Below are positions 20,099-20,558 of a DNA stretch of 20,558 nt, piece by piece. Position 1 is the first letter of the stretch, and every line of letters starts with the position of its first letter. A program made the translations under genes and the position numbers. Source of the stretch: Flavobacteriales bacterium UBA1937 (GTDB taxonomy: Bacteria > Bacteroidota > Bacteroidia > Flavobacteriales > Weeksellaceae). The notes beneath the pieces are model-generated. The model searched no databases, was not told where the DNA came from, and was given only the letters and a program-made list of their open reading frames with translations. The DNA is taken from the NCBI GenBank assembly GCA_002337005.1, contig DDFD01000045.1, positions 1 to 20,558 on the forward strand. The letters run 5' to 3'.

Positions 20099-20558
20099 TT
20101 ACTCATCTTTTTTAGAAGGCACCAAGAAAACATCCATCAAACCTTCTGGCAATTGCATTTTGATGAATTTATCGTCACGGTTTACTTCTAAAATCCAATC
20201 TTTGATGATGGGTATCACTACTTCTTTGTCCGCTAATTTTAAGATAAAATAATGTTGTGCGGTTTGATCGTTCACTTCTACGATATTACCACAAGATTTA
20301 CCGTCTTCTTCTCTTATTTCAAAACCGATAACTTCGTGGTAATAAAACTGTTTCCCAGAAAGTTTTGGCAAGGTAGAAAGCGGTAAAAAAACATTTTTGC
20401 CAATAGATTGTTCTACCAATTGTTCAGAAGAATTCTTGAAAGTAATGATTTTAGAATTATCATTTCCCCATTGTTGTTTTTCTATAAAAAAAGGCACGAG
20501 AAGTCCGTTAACTTCTACAAAAATCCCTTCCAGTTTATTGTACAATTCTGGTTGATCT
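20099..20558 (-). CDS. rimM: Ribosome maturation factor RimM, N-terminus outside the window
   Basis: 16S rRNA processing protein that binds ribosomal protein S19 and helps mature the 30S head. 152 codons plus stop are visible; the frame is still open at the window edge (D-Q-P-E-L-Y-N-K-L-E-G just inside it), so the first 20-30 residues of the RimM N-domain, where the G-x-x-G-E-x-K motif lies, are missing. Visible are the end of the N-terminal barrel (I-F-V-E-V-N-G-x-x-V-P-F-F-I-E) and the C-terminal PRC-barrel domain with Y-Y-H-E-V-I-G-F-E-I (about 72-81 of the visible part) and V-V-I-P-I-I-K-D-W-I-L-E-V, the typical P-x-x-x-x-x-I/V-x-x-V/I end. rpsP is the usual upstream neighbour but is not in the window. 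Confidence 0.88.
   Translation of the reverse strand, partial: DQPELYNKLEGIFVEVNGLLVPFFIEKQQWGNDNSKIITFKNSSEQLVEQSIGKNVFLPLSTLPKLSGKQFYYHEVIGFEIREEDGKSCGNIVEVNDQTAQHYFILKLADKEVVIPIIKDWILEVNRDDKFIKMQLPEGLMDVFLVPSKKDE

Noticed and set aside
20099..20545. TTG at 20545 as the real start of rimM
   Set aside because: The frame continues with family-like residues (D-Q-P-E-L-Y) to the window edge; the true start is outside.
1..20558. A hidden defence, phage or mobile-element system
   Set aside because: All sizeable genes are housekeeping or envelope families; no integrase, transposase, nuclease-helicase pair, toxin-antitoxin pair or target-site duplication was seen.

Overview
The window looks like ordinary chromosome from a low-GC member of the Bacteroidota, most likely a flavobacterium of the Weeksellaceae (Chryseobacterium/Cloacibacterium type). 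The evidence is: promoter -7 boxes of the Bacteroidota form TAnnTTTG in front of most genes; start codons without an evident Shine-Dalgarno sequence; and several gene families typical of this phylum (PASTA protein beside ddl, GIN/DUF2807 lipoprotein, LemA-TPM-TPM cluster, LA_2272-like repeat protein, YfiT/DinB bacillithiol transferase). No rRNA, tRNA, CRISPR, phage, insertion sequence or recognisable defence system is visible.

Layout. 1-2821: a divergent PASTA-domain gene (cut by the window edge), then ddl (peptidoglycan precursor), coaD (coenzyme A), a TRIC-type channel and a small membrane protein, ending in a bidirectional terminator. 2872-3995 (minus): folA and a TPR membrane protein. 4076-5914: a tightly overlapping lemA-TPM-TPM operon. 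6065-6892 (minus): a GIN-domain lipoprotein with a serine/glycine solenoid. 7084-9222: an exported M3 peptidyl-dipeptidase. 9281-10150 (minus): a secreted protein of unknown function carrying a JAMM-like HxH...D motif. 10253-11452: a DUF4442 hotdog protein and a ComF-type phosphoribosyltransferase. 11485-14413 (minus): murB, a bacillithiol-transferase-like DinB protein and a class I aminotransferase, each separated by hairpins. 14531-14992: DUF1801 protein. 15033-16082 (minus): alpha/beta hydrolase lipoprotein. 16162-16281 (minus): an orphan 3' end of murA that keeps its own terminator. 16313-19319 (minus): rpoN and asnS. 19390-20558 (minus): an LA_2272-like secreted protein and rimM (cut by the window edge).

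Working together. Housekeeping genes dominate: cell wall (ddl, murB and the PASTA protein), cofactors (coaD, folA), translation (asnS, rimM) and transcription (rpoN). Between them sit exported or lipoprotein genes of the envelope. I see no new multi-gene system. The items most worth a second look are the murA remnant beside rpoN, the secreted JAMM-like protein, a family of purine-rich intergenic repeats with a 7-bp period, a palindromic repeat inside the probable murB leader, and a promoter that would make the DUF4442 mRNA leaderless.
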